5,110 nt of DNA, from contig DAOVCZ010000162.1 in NCBI GenBank assembly GCA_030669775.1, positions 1 to 5,110 of the forward strand, in the 5' to 3' direction. Below the pieces are notes generated by a model. The model ran no database searches. It was not told where the DNA came from and saw only the letters and a program-made list of their open reading frames with translations. The DNA is from Chloroflexota bacterium. GTDB lineage: Bacteria > Chloroflexota > Anaerolineae > Anaerolineales > UBA4823. The position numbers were made by a program, and so were the translations under genes. Shown in pieces: positions 3,792-5,110 of this stretch (the stretch's first letter is position 1; each line of letters starts with the position of its first letter).

Positions 3792-5110
3792 TTGTTAACC
3801 TCGCAGCGTTGGTGGAGAGGTTTTCCATTCATACTAGCGCTGATATCACTGGCATTCATCGGGTGGAGCGCTTATTTGCAGTTTAGCTACCCACATGATG
3901 GCATTATCAGCGCTAATTCAGCTGGTTTAATCAGGGAGCTAGACTCATTTGGTCGGGTGACCAATCACTTAAATGTGGGGGATATTATTGTTTCGATCGA
4001 TGGTGTTCCATACAGCGAAGCAGCAAATATATACAAAAACAAATTCCCAGGAGATAATGTCGCGTTTATTGTCATACGTAATGGCAAAGAAGTCACGCAG
4101 ACTATCCAACTTATTGCACCGAAAATCGAAGTAATCCTTTCCTTCTCAGTGGTTGTAATTCTTGCCTTGTTGTTCTGGGGAGTTGGGGTTGGCGTACTCT
4201 CCTTCAAACCTGGAGATATGACTTCAAACCTTTTCTTTCTATTCACCCAGGTGAGTTCATTATTTTTGGCAGCTGGACTTAGCTCCTCAGTGGGTCCTAG
4301 TTGGACTTCTAACTTATTCAATTTTTTCCTCTGGTTGATCGGTCCAGTAGCTGTACATTTGCATTATTATTTTCCTCAATCAGTACAATTTCAGCGGCGA
4401 GGGGCTTTTTTGACCGGATTGTATGCACTTGCCCTTCTGGGTGGAATTCCATATCTCATCATTGGTGCCGAAGGAATACGAGCCAGCAATTGGTCTTCTC
4501 AATCGTATGCAGCTGGTCTTATCTTTTTGGCTATTAATCTGGTATTTGTAATCAGTCTGTTGATCAATGGCTACCGCAATGCGGTGTCCCCTGGTGTACG
4601 CAGTAAAATCAGAATCGTGGTTCTGGGTGGTGTGATCAGTTTAGCACCCGTAATTACTCTCTCCCTACTGCCAGATGCTTTATTTCGACAGCAGGTCGTA
4701 TCCTATAACGTTGCATTTTTATTTTTGGGGATATTTCCAATCACTTATGGGTATGCCATTGTCCGCCATCGCTTGATCGAGATAGACCGTCATGTTAATC
4801 GCGGTGCGACTTATATTCTTGTTTTCTCAATCTTGGGCGGGGTATATGCACTTCTGTACGCAATCCAGAGTTTGTTTGAACTTGAAAAATATATTCGGGG
4901 CGCGCTTATTAACACTTTGCTGGTGTTGGCCTTAGCCAGTTTATTGCCCATATTGTACCGCCGGGTACGAAGGATCGTTGATACGGCATTTTACGGCAGC
5001 TGGTACGACTACCGCTCTGCAGTAACACAGATAACTCGCTCATTGGAGCAGATCACCGAGATGTCCTTGCTGGCAAGAACGATTGGCGATCGGCTGGTGA
5101 GTGTCTTGCA
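3792..5110 (+). CDS. ComP-like multi-pass membrane sensor with PDZ-like domain, probable histidine kinase (partial)
   Basis: The frame is open from TTG 3792 to the right edge, 439 residues, with no stop. Residues 11-31 form TM1. Residues 35-110 form a PDZ-like domain outside the membrane (IRELDSFGRV, then LNVGDIIVSIDGVPY). About nine further hydrophobic segments follow: near 113-135, 147-165, 175-195, 206-225, 238-258, 273-293, 303-322, 340-357 and 369-387. The segment YGYAIVRHRLIEIDRHVNRGATY (319-341, key residues R325, R327, D332, N336) is common in multi-TM sensor kinases with GAF and HisKA_3 domains. After the last TM segment, FYGSWYDYRSAV (400-411) and a helix SLEQITEMSLLARTIGDRL begin a cytoplasmic region resembling a GAF-domain entry. 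Bacillus ComP likewise has TM1, a PDZ-like loop and a block of TM segments before its kinase core, and senses ComX. Together with the two preceding genes, a pheromone receptor kinase is inferred. The kinase domain lies outside the window, so catalytic type is unproven. It has its own promoter. Confidence 0.72.
   Translation, partial: MLTSQRWWRGFPFILALISLAFIGWSAYLQFSYPHDGIISANSAGLIRELDSFGRVTNHLNVGDIIVSIDGVPYSEAANIYKNKFPGDNVAFIVIRNGKEVTQTIQLIAPKIEVILSFSVVVILALLFWGVGVGVLSFKPGDMTSNLFFLFTQVSSLFLAAGLSSSVGPSWTSNLFNFFLWLIGPVAVHLHYYFPQSVQFQRRGAFLTGLYALALLGGIPYLIIGAEGIRASNWSSQSYAAGLIFLAINLVFVISLLINGYRNAVSPGVRSKIRIVVLGGVISLAPVITLSLLPDALFRQQVVSYNVAFLFLGIFPITYGYAIVRHRLIEIDRHVNRGATYILVFSILGGVYALLYAIQSLFELEKYIRGALINTLLVLALASLLPILYRRVRRIVDTAFYGSWYDYRSAVTQITRSLEQITEMSLLARTIGDRLVSVL

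Noticed and set aside
3965..4321. 118-codon open frame on the minus strand within the sensor gene
   Set aside because: It lies opposite a clear coding frame with PDZ and TM features, has no recognisable domain, and is best explained as a shadow.
1..5110. CRISPR array, tRNA/rRNA genes, insertion sequence or phage attachment site
   Set aside because: No regularly spaced repeats, no tRNA-like cloverleaf or rRNA stretch, no transposase and no long terminal inverted repeats were seen.

Overview
This 5.1 kb window looks bacterial. Moderate G+C, a 2-oxoacid:ferredoxin oxidoreductase gene (anaerobic central metabolism) and a multi-TM sensor followed by a probable GAF-like region suggest an anaerobe, possibly of Chloroflexota/Anaerolineae type. 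The lineage is an inference from gene style and was not tested by a search.

Left part (1-1952), housekeeping or metabolic. The C-terminal 56 residues of a 2-oxoacid:ferredoxin oxidoreductase beta subunit enter from the left on the plus strand and stop at 172. Converging on it from the minus strand is a two-gene unit: an MBL-fold metallohydrolase (1952-1029), then 13 bases later a CobB-type sirtuin deacylase (1015-266). The sirtuin's best ribosome binding site lies inside the end of the MBL gene, so the two are probably co-transcribed and coupled.

Centre (1953-2296) is a divergent intergenic region. It holds a plus-strand promoter with consensus hexamers (TTGACA, 15 bases, TATAAT), a long leader of about 200 bases, an orphan near-perfect Shine-Dalgarno sequence, a 12-bp palindrome and finally a well-placed Shine-Dalgarno for a small gene.

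Right part (2297-5110), the notable part, has three plus-strand genes. The first encodes a 69-aa peptide with a leader-like helical body and a tryptophan-rich C-terminus (...PLWFRGWM). Thirteen bases later comes a 323-aa divergent trans-prenyltransferase of the polyprenyl synthase fold. A 300-base gap with its own promoter and a perfect 9-bp inverted repeat follows. Last is a multi-pass membrane protein with a PDZ-like domain after its first TM segment, which runs off the right edge where a kinase core would be expected. The set corresponds to Bacillus ComX (tryptophan-prenylated pheromone), ComQ (its prenyltransferase) and ComP (receptor histidine kinase), but in the order X-Q-P rather than Q-X-P.

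My main proposal is therefore a divergent comQXPA-like quorum-sensing locus using a prenylated Trp peptide. The response regulator (ComA role) is predicted just beyond the right edge. The kinase domain is not visible, the peptide lacks obvious sequence identity to Bacillus ComX, and the assignment rests on gene content, adjacency and architecture.
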